DNA of 6,857 nucleotides from an uncultured Ruminococcus sp. (GCA_902783815.1 CACZSM010000098.1:1-6857); one strand, 5' to 3'; numbered from the stretch's first letter, positions 1-6,591 are shown. Notes: generated from the sequence alone by a model not told the origin. Made by a program: numbers and translations.

Positions 1-449
1 GGTACGAAAAGAGTCATAAGAGGATGGTTTTTCATGCCGTTCTGACCAGTAAGAGATATACAGGATTCATAAAGCAGAACAACACCTGCAAGCAGGCTTG
101 AAAAACATACTACGGTACTGAGCAGCATATTTTCTGCGCCATTGAGCGACATCATAGATATGATACCGCTGCCGACCAGTCCGACAGAAGCAATAAATCC
201 GAACAGACCCGAGAAGAAAGACTTTTCCGGTTTACCGGTGACGAAGTTTTTTCTGTCAGGAGCGGATATAATTTTTCCGAGTACAAAAAGCAGGAACAGA
301 ACAGCCATAAAAATGGCGCTGCAGATCTCAGAACTTAAGAAAAATCCCGTACCATTGACATTAAACCAAGTGTCGCAGAATTTTGCGGCAGTGGCGATCA
401 AACCGAAAACGATTGCAGGTTTCCATAATTTAAGCGTTTTCATTTTCAT
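1..449 (-). CDS. Partial multi-pass membrane protein, family not recognised (N-terminal 149 residues)
   Basis: An open frame on the minus strand starts at ATG 449-447 (MKMKTLKLWK...) and is still open at the left window edge, so only 149 residues are visible. The start is supported by a GGAG Shine-Dalgarno core (AAAGGAGAG) about 10-12 bases upstream. A second ATG two codons later sits further from it. I see four hydrophobic stretches, at about residues 11-25, 36-61, 78-101 and 108-127. A short basic/polar loop (S62-K76, with APDRKNFVTGKPEK) separates the second and third. The protein is therefore very probably an integral membrane protein with at least four helices. I recognise no catalytic or transporter motif and assign no function. 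It lies 133 bases downstream of citrate synthase in the same direction and could be read through from it, but a large hairpin lies between them. I am fairly sure the gene is real and unsure of everything about its role. Confidence 0.75.
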   Translation of the reverse strand, partial: MKMKTLKLWKPAIVFGLIATAAKFCDTWFNVNGTGFFLSSEICSAIFMAVLFLLFVLGKIISAPDRKNFVTGKPEKSFFSGLFGFIASVGLVGSGIISMMSLNGAENMLLSTVVCFSSLLAGVVLLYESCISLTGQNGMKNHPLMTLFV

Positions 450-500
450 AATGTAAAGCTCTCCTTTGAAACAGCGGTACAGCCGCCGTAATAAAATTAT

Positions 501-577
501 GGGGTTCTCTGAAAACCGGGACACGAATAAGTTTGCGTCCGAAAAACTTTTCGCAGGCGAGGTTTTCAGAGGTTCCC
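501..577 (-). other. Long imperfect hairpin between citrate synthase and the membrane-protein gene
   Basis: An 11-base perfect inverted repeat, CTCTGAAAACC at 507-517 and GGTTTTCAGAG at 561-571, encloses 43 bases. The stem can be extended outward across a small internal loop by GGG (501-503) with CCC (575-577). Inside the loop, CGAAA (540-544) and TTTCG (549-553) form a second small hairpin. On the minus strand the structure begins 6 bases after the citrate synthase stop. It could act as a processing or stability element, an attenuator or a weak terminator. A classical terminator is unlikely, because the bases after the stem (AACCCCATAATTTTATT) contain only a run of four T and the loop is very long. 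The repeat is directly visible; the function is inference. Confidence 0.45.
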
Positions 578-582
578 TTATA

Positions 583-1944
583 TCATCTATCCGAGATCGG
601 CATATAAGACTTATTATGAACCATAGAACGGTAAGCAGGTCTGATTATTCTGCCGCCATATGTAATTTCCTCTATTCTGTGGGCGCACCAGCCGGCAATT
701 CTTGAAACTGCGAAGAGTGGAGTAAACATATCGCTTGGTATTCCGAGCATATCATATACAAAGCCGGAATAGAAATCCACATTTGCGCAGATCACCTTTT
801 CACTGCCCTTGACCTCTTTCATTACCTTAGGAGTAAGTTTTTCAACTGTTTTATAGAGGTTGAATTCACTGTTCATATTTTTTTCGTCAGCGATTTTTGC
901 AGCTGTTCTTTTAAGTATAACTGCCCTCGGGTCGGAAAGAGTATATACAGCATGGCCGAATCCGTAAATAAGACCTGTTCCATCGCCTTTTTCCTTACGG
1001 ATGATTTTTGCCAGGTGGTTATATACCTCATCCTCATCTGTCCAGTCGCTCACACATTCCTTCATTTCGTTCATCATAGAGCGTACTCTGAGATTAGCGC
1101 CGCCGTGACGAGGACCTTTCAAGGATCCGATAGCCGCAGCGATAGCGGAATATGTATCAGTACCGGAGGAAGAAAGCACTCTTGCAGAGAATGTAGAGTT
1201 ATTTCCGCCGCCGTGTTCAGCGTGGAGTATCATACACAGGTCAAGCAGTTTTGCCTCTGAATCAGTGAATTTCATATCGAAGCGCAGTGCGCGGAGTATA
1301 GATTCACTTGTAGAAAGAGAGAGGTCGATAGGGTGGAAGAACATACTTTCCTTGTCGAAGGCTCTTCTTTTTACCTGATAGGCGTAGGTCATGATAGTAG
1401 GCAGACAAGCGATTAGCTGTATTGACTGGCGCATGATATTTTCTATGGATGTATTATCCGGATCAGGGTCAGTCGTATAAAGACCGAGAACAGCATGAGC
1501 AAGCTCATTCATAATATCCTTTGACGGGAATTTCAATATCATATCCTCTGCAAAATTATGTGGAAGCTCTCTGTTTTCTGCAAGGATATCCTTGAATCTT
1601 GTAAGCTGGCTGTTTGTAGGAAGCGAACCGAAAAGCAGAAGCCATGCGGTTTCCTCGTAGCCAAATCTGTTTTCGCTTACGCAGGCATTGATTATATCAT
1701 TGACATCATAGCCTCTGTAAGTCAGTTTTCCCTCATCGGGTACTCGTTCGCCGTCAGCCATCATAAATCCGTGAACATTGCATATTTTTGTCAGACCAGC
1801 CATAACGCCTGTTCCGTCAGGGTTTCTCAGACCTCTTTTAACTCCATATGTCAGAAAATCCTGAGACTTAAAGCCATTATGTCTGCGGTACTCATCGCAA
1901 AGCTCATATAGTCTTTCATTATAATCAACCCTATCGGTGTTCAT
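583..1944 (-). CDS. gltA: Citrate synthase (Si-family, clostridial long form)
   Basis: This enzyme condenses acetyl-CoA and oxaloacetate to citrate in the cytoplasm. In an anaerobe it normally feeds 2-oxoglutarate and glutamate synthesis through aconitase and isocitrate dehydrogenase. The 453-residue protein carries the family's three catalytic positions: H244 in HAEHGGGN, H331 in GFGHAVY and D390 in NVDFYSG. It also has GPRHGGAN at 277-284, DPR (338-340) and SRIAGW (414-419), which supply substrate-binding residues in this family. About 60 N-terminal residues precede the conserved core, which is longer than the roughly 370-residue Bacillus CitZ type; similar long forms are known in Clostridia. 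The C-terminus has the usual RPAYR segment. The ATG at 1944 is preceded by GAGGT at a 7-base spacing. A good sigma-A promoter lies about 120-145 bases upstream. Transcription diverges from spoIID, and no other TCA-cycle gene is in view. The family call is firm; the exact symbol (gltA or citZ) is a convention. Confidence 0.95.
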   Translation of the reverse strand: MNTDRVDYNERLYELCDEYRRHNGFKSQDFLTYGVKRGLRNPDGTGVMAGLTKICNVHGFMMADGERVPDEGKLTYRGYDVNDIINACVSENRFGYEETAWLLLFGSLPTNSQLTRFKDILAENRELPHNFAEDMILKFPSKDIMNELAHAVLGLYTTDPDPDNTSIENIMRQSIQLIACLPTIMTYAYQVKRRAFDKESMFFHPIDLSLSTSESILRALRFDMKFTDSEAKLLDLCMILHAEHGGGNNSTFSARVLSSSGTDTYSAIAAAIGSLKGPRHGGANLRVRSMMNEMKECVSDWTDEDEVYNHLAKIIRKEKGDGTGLIYGFGHAVYTLSDPRAVILKRTAAKIADEKNMNSEFNLYKTVEKLTPKVMKEVKGSEKVICANVDFYSGFVYDMLGIPSDMFTPLFAVSRIAGWCAHRIEEITYGGRIIRPAYRSMVHNKSYMPISDR

Positions 1945-1972
1945 TATACATACCTCATTTCACAAAATAATT

Positions 1973-2000
1973 CCTGTACAGCAGTAAAAGCTGACGCAGG
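1973..2000 (-). other. Small stem-loop in the citrate synthase 5' leader
   Basis: CCTG (1973-1976) pairs with CAGG (1997-2000), and CAGC (1979-1982) pairs with GCTG (1990-1993), with a small internal loop between them and a 7-base loop. It lies in the leader of about 110 bases predicted from the promoter at 2062-2090. It matches no riboswitch I know and could be chance. I list it only because the leader is otherwise featureless. Confidence 0.2.
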
Positions 2001-2061
2001 AAAATACATTTTAAGTTTCAGTTTCTTATAATTTCTCCCTGTCAACAATGCAGTAACTTAT

Positions 2062-2090
2062 ATTTTAGCTTTTTTTCGTTCATATGTCAA
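2062..2090 (-). promoter_or_regulatory. Sigma-A-type promoter for citrate synthase
   Basis: Read on the minus strand, a perfect -35 TTGACA (2090-2085) is followed by a 17-base spacer and a -10 TAAAAT (2067-2062, five of six consensus bases). The transcript would start near 2055, giving a leader of about 110 bases before the ATG at 1944. The fit in sequence and spacing is the best housekeeping promoter in the window. Its -35 overlaps the -35 of the oppositely directed sporulation-type promoter for spoIID. A second TTGACA at 2045-2040 has no -10 at a usable distance. Confidence 0.7.
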
Positions 2091-2108
2091 GAAAACAAGA
2101 CATATAAA
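2080..2108 (+). promoter_or_regulatory. Sigma-E-like (mother-cell sporulation) promoter for spoIID
   Basis: TCATATG at 2080-2086 and CATATAAA at 2101-2108 are separated by 14 bases. The Bacillus sigma-E consensus is roughly TCATATT, 13-15 bases, then CATACAAT. The -35 matches six of seven positions, and the -10 keeps CATA and the following A but differs at two informative positions. The same region is a poor sigma-A promoter: TATAAA at 2103-2108 would have TCATAT as its -35. In Bacillus, spoIID belongs to the sigma-E regulon, so element and gene agree. The leader would be about 43 bases and very A-rich. The match is visible; recognition by sigma-E in this organism is inference. Confidence 0.5.
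2082..2105. repeat. Inverted repeat across the divergent promoters (possible operator)
   Basis: ATATGTC (2082-2088) and GACATAT (2099-2105) form a perfect 7-base inverted repeat separated by 10 bases. It spans the sigma-E-like -35/-10 pair and covers part of the citrate synthase -35. Such symmetry could be a repressor or activator site. It could also be partly a by-product of the two promoter sequences (TTGACATATG on one strand, CATATAA on the other). Confidence 0.35.
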
Positions 2109-2156
2109 TAAAAAAAATACGCAAAAAAACAAAAAAGGACAACAGGAGGACAGAAT

Positions 2157-3158
2157 ATGAAAAGTCGTTTGTATATTATTGCTATATGCTTTTTGCTTAT
2201 GGCGGTACTGCCGCTGATATCGAAAAAGGATGTGATGGATCTGATAAGACCTGCGGCGGAGGAAATCAATAGTTCTGATACGGAAGAAAGTGAGGATAAG
2301 GACGATAAGGATGTATTCAGGATACTCGACAGTTCAACTGGCAAGATCACGGTTGTACCGGACAGTAATTTCTGTATAGGAGCGCTTGCATATGAAATGC
2401 CTCCGCTGTATGAGGATGAAGCTCTGAAGGCGCAGACGGTAGCATTGTATTCACATTTTTGCTATATCAGGGAGAGAAACAGAAAAGCCTGCGATCCTGA
2501 ATTAAAGGGAGCAGATCTTGCGGCAGACCTCAGCAATGGCGAGATCTGGTATAGTGAAAAGCAGCTGAAAGAAAAATGGGGCAGCGGCTTCTATAAGTAT
2601 ATAAAAAAGCTGAGCGGAATAGTAAGTTCAGTACAGGGCGAGGTGATCCGTGATAAAAACGGAGCATATGCTGACTGCTGTTATTTTGCCCAGTCCTGCG
2701 GAAAGACAGAAGGATCAAAGGATATTTTCGGATATGAAAAGGAGTATTTACAGGCAGTATCAAGTCCGTGGGACAGGCTTGCGCCGGATAACAGGACAAG
2801 GGTTGAATATACGGATAAGGAATTCAGGGCAAAGCTGGAGGAACTGAGCAAAAACTCTGACTGTAAAATGCCGTCAGAAAAGCTCATAGGAAAAACAGAA
2901 CGCACCCCATCCGGATCTGTCATAACAATTGAGATCGGAGGGGTGCAATTATCGGGGCAGTCGATAAGGACAGCCTATGGTTTAAGGAGCGCTGTATTTG
3001 ATTTGTTCTATAAGGGCGGCAGTTTCATATTCATGGTATCCGGCTATGGTCACGGAGTAGGCATGAGTCAGTATGGAGCGAATTCCATGGCTAAAGAAGG
3101 ATTTGATTATCATGAAATACTGTCGCACTATTACAGCATATCATTTCATAGTGAGTGA
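2157..3158 (+). CDS. spoIID: SpoIID/LytB-family sporulation lytic transglycosylase
   Basis: SpoIID is a membrane-anchored enzyme that cleaves peptidoglycan glycan strands. In endospore formers it works with SpoIIM and SpoIIP during septal thinning and engulfment. Residues 5-20 form a single hydrophobic N-terminal anchor, followed by a very acidic linker (about 39-52) and then the SpoIID domain (about 65-330). Visible hallmarks are DEALKAQTVA at 87-96, whose Glu88 aligns with the catalytic Glu of the family, the segment YFAQSCGKTEGS (176-187), YLQAVSSPWD (197-206) and the C-terminal GYGHGVGMSQYGA (296-308). Cys174, Cys175 and Cys181 could bind zinc, which has been reported for a clostridial SpoIID. 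At 333 residues it matches the usual length of about 340. The start is fixed by AGGAGG at 2144-2149 with a 7-base spacer. SpoIIM, SpoIIP and SpoIIQ are not in view. It could instead be a SpoIID-like cell-wall protein in a non-sporulating lineage, but the sigma-E-like promoter argues for sporulation. Its last 18 bases overlap the end of tex. Confidence 0.9.
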   Translation: MKSRLYIIAICFLLMAVLPLISKKDVMDLIRPAAEEINSSDTEESEDKDDKDVFRILDSSTGKITVVPDSNFCIGALAYEMPPLYEDEALKAQTVALYSHFCYIRERNRKACDPELKGADLAADLSNGEIWYSEKQLKEKWGSGFYKYIKKLSGIVSSVQGEVIRDKNGAYADCCYFAQSCGKTEGSKDIFGYEKEYLQAVSSPWDRLAPDNRTRVEYTDKEFRAKLEELSKNSDCKMPSEKLIGKTERTPSGSVITIEIGGVQLSGQSIRTAYGLRSAVFDLFYKGGSFIFMVSGYGHGVGMSQYGANSMAKEGFDYHEILSHYYSISFHSE

Positions 3159-5279
3159 TATCCTGCCCTTTGCGGCATCAACGCCAAGTATCCTTACTGT
3201 TACGATATCCCCAACACTAAGTACATCGGAAGGATGCTTTATTCTTTTATTGCTGATCTGGGAAATATGTACAAGACCGTCCTGATGAACGCCAATATCG
3301 ACAAAAGCGCCGAAATCTATTACATTTCGTACAGTTCCCTTGAATTCCATTCCTTCCTTGAGGTCGCTTATATCCATGACATCAGTTCTCAGAAGCGGAG
3401 GCGGAAGTTCATCACGGGGATCTCTGCCAGGTTTTGTAAGCTCTGTAATGATATCGCTGAGAGTCGGAACACCTATTCCAAGCTCTCCGGCAGCCTTTTC
3501 CTTGCCGATCTCATCCACTTTTTTACGCAGCTCTGTAAGATTACTGCATTTAAGGTCATCAATAGTAAATCCGCAAAGCGCGATAAGCGCTTCGGCAGCC
3601 TTGTAGGATTCCGGATGAACACCCGTATTGTCAAGCGGATTGCTGCTTTCAGGTACTCTGAGGAAGCCGGCACACTGCTCAAAAGCCTTTGGTCCGAGTT
3701 TTGAAACCTTTTTAAGTTCTGATCGGCTTGTAAATGCGCCATGCTCCTCCCGGTATGCAACAATATTTTCAGAAACAGTTTTGCTGATGCCGGCAACACG
3801 GGAAAGCAGTGCAGGGGAGGCTGTATTAAGATCGGCGCCTACAGAGTTTACGCAGTCCTCAACAACGCCGTCAAGAGCTTCACCAAGTCTTTTCTGCGGC
3901 ATATCATGCTGATACTGTCCAACGCCTATTGCTTTTGGTTCTATCTTGACAAGCTCTGCAAGAGGATCCTGTAATCTTCTTGCGATAGAAACGGCGCTGC
4001 GCAGAGTAAGATCAAGATCAGGCATTTCAGCGGCAGCAAGTTTTGATGCGGAGTAAACAGATGCGCCGGCTTCACTTACAATGGCATAGGATACTTTTTC
4101 CTGCATTTCTCCTATACATTCAGCGGTAAACATTTCGGTTTCTTTTGACGCTGTGCCATTTCCTATGGCAATTATACCGGCATTATATTTTTTTATCATG
4201 GATTTCAGGGTATTTTTTGATTTCTGTATCTGCGCCTCGCTGTGGGTAGGATAGATAACAGCCGTATCAAGAACCTTTCCTGTTGCATCTACGACAGCTA
4301 ATTTGCAGCCTGTTCTGTAGCCTGGGTCAAGTCCTATTGCGGTAAAGCCCTTTACAGGCGGCTGCATAAGCAGACCTCTCAGGTTTTCTGCAAACAGGGC
4401 AATAGAAGCTTCATCAGCCCTGTCTGTAAGCTCATTTCTTATTTCTCTTTCTATAGACGGGAAAATAAGTCTGCTGTAAGCATCCTTACAGGAATTCATA
4501 ACAAGCTCTGAAAGAGCATTATTACCCTTTACGAACATCCGGTAAATACCGGCAAGGCATTTTTCGTCATCAATACTTATGCTGACCTTGAGAAAATTCT
4601 CTCTTTCGCCACGGTCGATAGCAAGTATCCTGTGATTAGCGATACGGGAAACGGGTTCGCTGAAATCGTAGTACATATTATATACGCTGTCCTTTTCCGG
4701 ATCGGCAGCTTTTGAAATCACTGCTGCATACTTTCTGAGTATGGATTTAAGTCCCTGTCTTATAGCGGCATTATCGGAAATATCCTCAGCGATGATATCG
4801 GAAGCTCCCTGTATAGCTTCGGCTGTATCTGCAACGCCTTTTTCCTCATCTACAAATGCAGCAGCTTCTTTTTCAATATCAATATCCTTCTGCGACATGA
4901 TTATCTGAGCAAGCGGTTCAAGTCCCTTTTCCTTTGCTGCGGAAGCCCTTGTCTTTCTTTTCGGACGGAAGGGACGGTATATATCCTCGATCTCAGCAAG
5001 TATCTCAGCTTTTTCAAGAGCAGCAGAAATGGACTCGTCCATTTTTCCCTGAGCCTCAATAAGCTCTTTTACCTCCTGTCTGCGCTTGTCAAGATTTCTC
5101 AGATATTCAAGTCTTTCGCTGATAGCGCGGATAGTCTGGTCATCGAGAGTACCGTGCATTTCCTTGCGGTATCTTGCGATAAATGGGATAGTATTACCCT
5201 CGTCAAGAAGATTTATGATATTGTCCGCATATTCAGTTTTTATATTGAATTCAGCAGCCAGTTTTTCACCGTAATTCAT
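3141..5279 (-). CDS. tex: Tex family RNA-binding protein (S1 domain)
   Basis: Tex is a conserved cytoplasmic nucleic-acid-binding protein related to eukaryotic Spt6. It is implicated in transcription and RNA metabolism and in stress tolerance, but its precise biochemical role is unsettled. The 712 residues show the standard order. The helical Tex N-terminal region is about 1-200, with NTIPFIARYRKE at 29-40 and EDIYRPFRPKRKTRA at 98-112. A YqgF/RuvC-like RNase H fold follows at about 312-440, with GLDPGYRTG at 316-324, GNGTASKETE at 373-382 and SEAGASVYSAS at 402-412. The tandem helix-hairpin-helix region is about 479-542 (SVGADLNTAS, VAGISK, VSKLGPKAFEQCAGF). A C-terminal S1 domain spans about 643-712 (GTVRNVIDFGAFVDIGVHQDG). 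The length is slightly below the usual 720-780. An AAGGA ribosome site lies 8 bases before the ATG and overlaps the end of the HAD gene, so the two are very probably co-transcribed (13-base gap). It converges on spoIID with an 18-base tail overlap. Confidence 0.96.
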   Translation of the reverse strand: MNYGEKLAAEFNIKTEYADNIINLLDEGNTIPFIARYRKEMHGTLDDQTIRAISERLEYLRNLDKRRQEVKELIEAQGKMDESISAALEKAEILAEIEDIYRPFRPKRKTRASAAKEKGLEPLAQIIMSQKDIDIEKEAAAFVDEEKGVADTAEAIQGASDIIAEDISDNAAIRQGLKSILRKYAAVISKAADPEKDSVYNMYYDFSEPVSRIANHRILAIDRGERENFLKVSISIDDEKCLAGIYRMFVKGNNALSELVMNSCKDAYSRLIFPSIEREIRNELTDRADEASIALFAENLRGLLMQPPVKGFTAIGLDPGYRTGCKLAVVDATGKVLDTAVIYPTHSEAQIQKSKNTLKSMIKKYNAGIIAIGNGTASKETEMFTAECIGEMQEKVSYAIVSEAGASVYSASKLAAAEMPDLDLTLRSAVSIARRLQDPLAELVKIEPKAIGVGQYQHDMPQKRLGEALDGVVEDCVNSVGADLNTASPALLSRVAGISKTVSENIVAYREEHGAFTSRSELKKVSKLGPKAFEQCAGFLRVPESSNPLDNTGVHPESYKAAEALIALCGFTIDDLKCSNLTELRKKVDEIGKEKAAGELGIGVPTLSDIITELTKPGRDPRDELPPPLLRTDVMDISDLKEGMEFKGTVRNVIDFGAFVDIGVHQDGLVHISQISNKRIKHPSDVLSVGDIVTVRILGVDAAKGRISLTMK

Positions 5280-5292
5280 ATTATCATTCCTT

Positions 5293-5973
5293 TCAGATTA
5301 TAAAACCTGTTATTTCGTCCGGATTATTAACAAATACCGGAGATCCGCAGGTATAGTATTGTATCATTTCTTCCTTTGTCCCATATCCGTACAGACAGCC
5401 GATAAAATCACAGCCGACCTTAGCAGCGCCGTCTGCATCATATTTTGTATCGCCTATCATTACGATACGATCATTTTCTGATCCTTTCAGTGATTCAATT
5501 ACATAGTTCATGACTTCTATTTTGTCATGTCTTGGCTTCACTATAGTACCAGGATCTGCTGAGAGCGAGGTTGATCCTCCGACGATATCAAAATATTTTC
5601 TCAGATCAAGCATATCAATTATCCTGTCGGTAAATTTCTGGTATTTAGTCGAAGCAACGGCAAGTTTTACCCCATGAGCCTTAAGCTCTGCAAGAACCTC
5701 ATACATACCGTCATATACGCGGTTCTTATATATACCGGATTCAATAAAATTTCTCTTGTAAATTTCAACTCCGACGAGCGCATCCTCATTATTGAATCCT
5801 ACTCTTTTCAGACTGTCATACATAGGAGGACCAATAAATGCTCTGACAGATTTATCATCAGGCATTGGTCTGTCCATTTCAATAAAAATTTTTCTCACAC
5901 ATTCAAGTATTCCCTCAGCGGATTCACTGAGAGTACCGTCAAGATCGAAAAGTGCGATCTCATATTTCTGCAT
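5293..5973 (-). CDS. HAD-superfamily phosphatase, phosphoglycolate-phosphatase-like
   Basis: This is a cytoplasmic haloacid-dehalogenase-fold hydrolase, most likely a small-molecule phosphatase of the Gph/PGP subgroup. All four HAD motifs are present. Motif I is DLDGTLSES, with the nucleophile Asp10 and general acid/base Asp12. Motif II is VASTK with Ser108. Motif III is the lysine of VKPRHDKI (Lys146). Motif IV is GDTKYDADGA with Asp175 and Asp179 for magnesium. An alpha-helical cap inserted after motif I (about residues 16-85, including FIGPPMYDSL at 46-55) marks subclass I. The length of 226 matches the subgroup. A GGAGG site 9 bases before the ATG fixes the start. The gene begins 18 bases after the thioesterase stop and ends 13 bases before tex, so it is the middle gene of a three-gene unit. 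Substrate specificity cannot be read from the sequence: phosphoglycolate, pyrophosphate or sugar phosphates are all possible. Confidence 0.92.
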   Translation of the reverse strand: MQKYEIALFDLDGTLSESAEGILECVRKIFIEMDRPMPDDKSVRAFIGPPMYDSLKRVGFNNEDALVGVEIYKRNFIESGIYKNRVYDGMYEVLAELKAHGVKLAVASTKYQKFTDRIIDMLDLRKYFDIVGGSTSLSADPGTIVKPRHDKIEVMNYVIESLKGSENDRIVMIGDTKYDADGAAKVGCDFIGCLYGYGTKEEMIQYYTCGSPVFVNNPDEITGFII

Positions 5974-5991
5974 TTCCTTTTTCCTCCAAGT

Positions 5992-6372
5992 TCAAGACCT
6001 TGCTTTTTCCATAAATCTGTCAGCCTTTACTGTAAAGCGTTCATGAATTCCTTTTGCTGCAATACCCTTTTCATCACTGACGCTGACTTCAAAAACATAT
6101 TTTCTGTCAGTCATTTCAATAAGAACAGCCTTTGCTGTTATTTTTTTCCCTTCTGCTGTTGCTCGTATATGGTCTATGCTGATCTTAGTACCAACCGTAG
6201 TAATGCCATCCGGCAGATAAGGTGCGACCAGCTTCCATGCTGCCTCCTCCATAAGAGCAGCAACTGCCGGAGTAGCAAGTACATCCAAGGTACCGCTGCC
6301 AATACTCAGGGCAGTTTTTTGTTTGTCAACAATAGTTTCGACAGTGTAATCCTGTCCGATAGAAATTTCCAT
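5992..6372 (-). CDS. Hotdog-fold acyl-CoA thioesterase, FlK-like
   Basis: This is a 126-residue single hotdog-domain protein that should hydrolyse a small acyl-CoA thioester in the cytoplasm. It resembles the fluoroacetyl-CoA thioesterase FlK family: ATPAVAALMEEA at 33-44, then VGTKISIDHIRAT at 60-72. Thr34, Glu42 and His68 have the same spacing (8 and 26) as the FlK triad Thr42/Glu50/His76, and Gly61 corresponds to FlK Gly69. Fluoroacetyl-CoA itself is an unlikely substrate in an ordinary gut-type anaerobe, and the natural substrate is unknown. I chose the ATG at 6372 (MEISIGQDYT) because GGGAGG at 6388-6383 lies about 10 bases before it. The longer frame beginning at ATG 6390 has no ribosome site of its own, and that ATG abuts this GGGAGG. 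It is the first gene of the thioesterase-HAD-tex unit and has a leader of about 139 bases from the extended -10 promoter at 6518-6526. The family is clear; physiological role is open. Confidence 0.87.
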   Translation of the reverse strand: MEISIGQDYTVETIVDKQKTALSIGSGTLDVLATPAVAALMEEAAWKLVAPYLPDGITTVGTKISIDHIRATAEGKKITAKAVLIEMTDRKYVFEVSVSDEKGIAAKGIHERFTVKADRFMEKARS

Positions 6373-6382
6373 CTTAATGTTA

Positions 6383-6388
6383 CCTCCC
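6383..6388 (-). promoter_or_regulatory. Ribosome binding site that sets the thioesterase start
   Basis: GGGAGG on the minus strand is followed by the 10-base spacer TAACATTAAG and then ATG at 6372. The upstream in-frame ATG at 6390-6388 runs directly into this purine run and is preceded only by an A/T-rich stretch (GAATTTTTT). Initiation at 6372 is therefore much more likely, and the first six residues of the longer reading (MGGNIK) are untranslated. Confidence 0.8.
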
Positions 6389-6453
6389 ATAAAAAATTCA
6401 ACAGTTTTTCCTGAATTGACTGCAAAGAATTTATACTGAATTCAGCCAGCCGG

Positions 6454-6507
6454 AAACATATATAGTAGTGAGCATAGCAAACGAATAAGTTAGTTATCCA
6501 GTGTGGT
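6454..6507. repeat. Intergenic repeat, copy A
   Basis: This 54-base stretch matches 6635-6688 at about 42 of 54 positions without gaps. Shared anchors are AAACATA at the left, AGTAGTGAGC and AACGA in the middle, and TCCAGTG then GGT at the right. It lies inside the predicted transcribed leader of the thioesterase gene. The copy is AT-richer than copy B and has lost the small hairpin that copy B can form, as if it had drifted further. Confidence 0.55.
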
Positions 6508-6517
6508 AAACCTACAA

Positions 6518-6526
6518 ATTATATCA
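6518..6526 (-). promoter_or_regulatory. Extended -10 promoter for the thioesterase-HAD-tex unit
   Basis: Read on the minus strand, TGATATAAT is a perfect extended -10 (TGnTATAAT). Spacing of 17 bases gives only a poor -35 (TTTTTG). A TTGAAA lies upstream but at a spacing of 14, so the promoter probably relies on the TG extension. Transcription would begin near 6511, leaving a leader of about 139 bases that contains copy A of the intergenic repeat and a perfect palindrome, CTGAATTCAG, at 6436-6445. I saw no riboswitch I recognise in that leader. Confidence 0.55.
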
Positions 6527-6591
6527 CGGAAATCAATTTTCAAAAAATCGAGGAATACAGGCAACGAAATGGCGGCGGTATGGGTACAGAG

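Noticed and set aside
142..456. 104-residue plus-strand open frame at the left
   Set aside because: The opposite strand encodes a hydrophobic membrane protein with a good ribosome site. The plus frame is its antisense shadow.
2040..2045. Second TTGACA on the minus strand as a citrate synthase promoter
   Set aside because: The nearest -10-like sequence (TATAAG) is only 9 bases away and nothing fits at 16-18 bases. The TTGACA at 2085-2090 has a proper -10.
3234..3704. 156-residue plus-strand open frame
   Set aside because: It is antisense to the S1 and HhH end of tex, has no family signature and no convincing ribosome site. It is a shadow frame.
3141..6372. Thioesterase, HAD and tex as a dedicated defence or resistance system
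   Set aside because: All three are common housekeeping families, and the FlK resemblance alone does not establish fluoroacetate resistance. No nuclease, toxin or sensor partner is present.
5674..6414. 246-residue plus-strand open frame
   Set aside because: It lies wholly antisense to the HAD and thioesterase genes, is rich in Cys, Phe, Ser and Asn with no recognisable motif, and both antisense genes have complete motif sets and ribosome sites.
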